DNA of 21,181 bases from Stagonosporopsis chrysanthemi (Eukaryota > Ascomycota > Dothideomycetes > Pleosporales > Didymellaceae), in the NCBI GenBank assembly GCA_022560025.1, contig JAFISE010000323.1, forward strand, positions 1 to 21,181, given 5' to 3'. This document shows, piece after piece, positions 20,733-21,181 of this stretch; position 1 is the first letter of the stretch, and each line of letters begins with the position of its first letter. Both the position numbers and the translations under genes were made by a program. Under the pieces are notes generated by a model, which worked only from the letters and a program-made list of their open reading frames with translations, did no database searches and was not told the origin of the DNA.

Positions 20733-21181
20733 GCTGGAACGCCTTGACGTTGACAAACGTCTCGCGCAGCTTCCTCTCTGCGATAACGCGCTGCTCTACC
20801 CAGCAGCCGCCGTCAACGCCGCTAAACGTGTTGCGCTTGTCCTGGAGGAAGTTGAAGCCAGAGCGCAGCTCTGCAGGGTTGTCCACTATCTCGTCCCACG
20901 CAATGGCAGGCAGCGGCGTGGCGCCTTCGGCGAGCTAGCCGCGCTCATCGACGTCCAGCAGCAGCAGCTCGCTCTCAAGCTCCCTGCGCGTTGTTTCCAC
21001 CAGGCCGTGGACCATGGAGCGCAGCGCAGGCATGCTGTACTGCGTGTAGCCGTTCAGGATCTTGTCCCCGACCCACTGCACAGTGCCCTCTGCGGTGACC
21101 TCGCCTCTGATCTTCTTGCCAAACGCCCGCAGCCGCAGCACCCAGTCCATGGGCGTAGGCAGCCCCCTGTGCGTGCTCAGC

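Larger units (their letters stand above)
18224..21181 (-). pseudogene. GC-rich RecQ-like telomere-linked helicase pseudogene C, truncated at both ends
   Basis: One frame (0 mod 3) runs from the right edge to the junction with unit B without a frameshift. It is broken by stops at 20935-20937, 20704-20706, 20656-20658 (TGA), 20179-20181, 20065-20067, 19450-19452, 18346-18348 and 18331-18333. N-terminal region: MDWVLRLRAFGKKI (21150 down), SMVHGLVETTRR, then YLPREVGELLFYYLWMVLPF (near 20460). RecQ core: FRSVQRPVIEAI; Walker A MPTGASKS (19596-19573); NKCH at the DECH box (19323-19312); LTASLEP; GLGIN (18837 area); RRAGRRG (18759-18739). A cysteine cluster follows at 18618-18530 (Cys at CEID, GCKPG, CDRC), then an Arg/Glu helix. 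Past the stop at 18346 the frame still reads WCRAKEYGDADQHQLAHC, part of a C-terminal zinc cluster. It ends at 18224, where unit B begins. Several catalytic changes fit G-to-A. Expected role before decay: 3'-5' DNA helicase at telomere-proximal DNA. Confidence 0.9.

Noticed and set aside
18391..20938. Plus-strand and other-frame ORFs over pseudogene C
   Set aside because: Shadow frames typical of GC-rich coding DNA; the minus frame 0 mod 3 carries the ordered helicase motifs.
1..21181. CRISPR array, tRNA, rRNA or telomere repeat tract
   Set aside because: None seen: no regularly spaced short repeats with unique spacers, no cloverleaf recognised and no TTAGGG-type tract.

Overview
The window looks like a repeat-rich, probably subtelomeric, segment of a filamentous ascomycete (Pezizomycotina) genome. 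Two signs support this. The genes belong to the fungal telomere-linked RecQ helicase family, with an OrsD-like N-terminal region (Pfam PF12013, formerly DUF3505) on some copies. Almost all of 200-18070 also carries the signature of repeat-induced point mutation (RIP): copies differ overwhelmingly by C-to-T and G-to-A transitions and are riddled with stop codons, but keep their reading frame. The species cannot be named and no telomere repeats are present.

Layout, left to right, all gene relics on the minus strand. (1) 1-5332 and 5333-11097 are two direct copies of a 5765-bp unit, A; the left copy is cut by the window edge. Each A carries one long decayed RecQ-helicase gene, read in a single frame from about 5160 down to 105 (copy A1) and 10925 down to 5870 (A2). 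(2) 11098-14660 and 14661-18223 are two head-to-tail copies of a 3563-bp unit, B. Each B carries a decayed relative that has the N-terminal C2H2/OrsD-like region but no helicase domain. (3) 18224-21181 is GC-rich and holds a fifth family member, C: a RecQ helicase open to the right window edge, in one frame throughout. It is interrupted by about eight stops, has altered catalytic residues, and is cut at its C-terminus exactly where unit B starts.

So the window is a head-to-tail array of five helicase-family pseudogenes (C, B2, B1, A2, A1 in reading order). The two inner tandem pairs are heavily mutated, and the mutation fades at both ends (about 1-200 and 18070-18223). No tRNA, rRNA, CRISPR array or intact protein-coding gene was found. 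The ORFs that appear open in the AT-rich part are antisense shadows or surviving fragments of these decayed genes.
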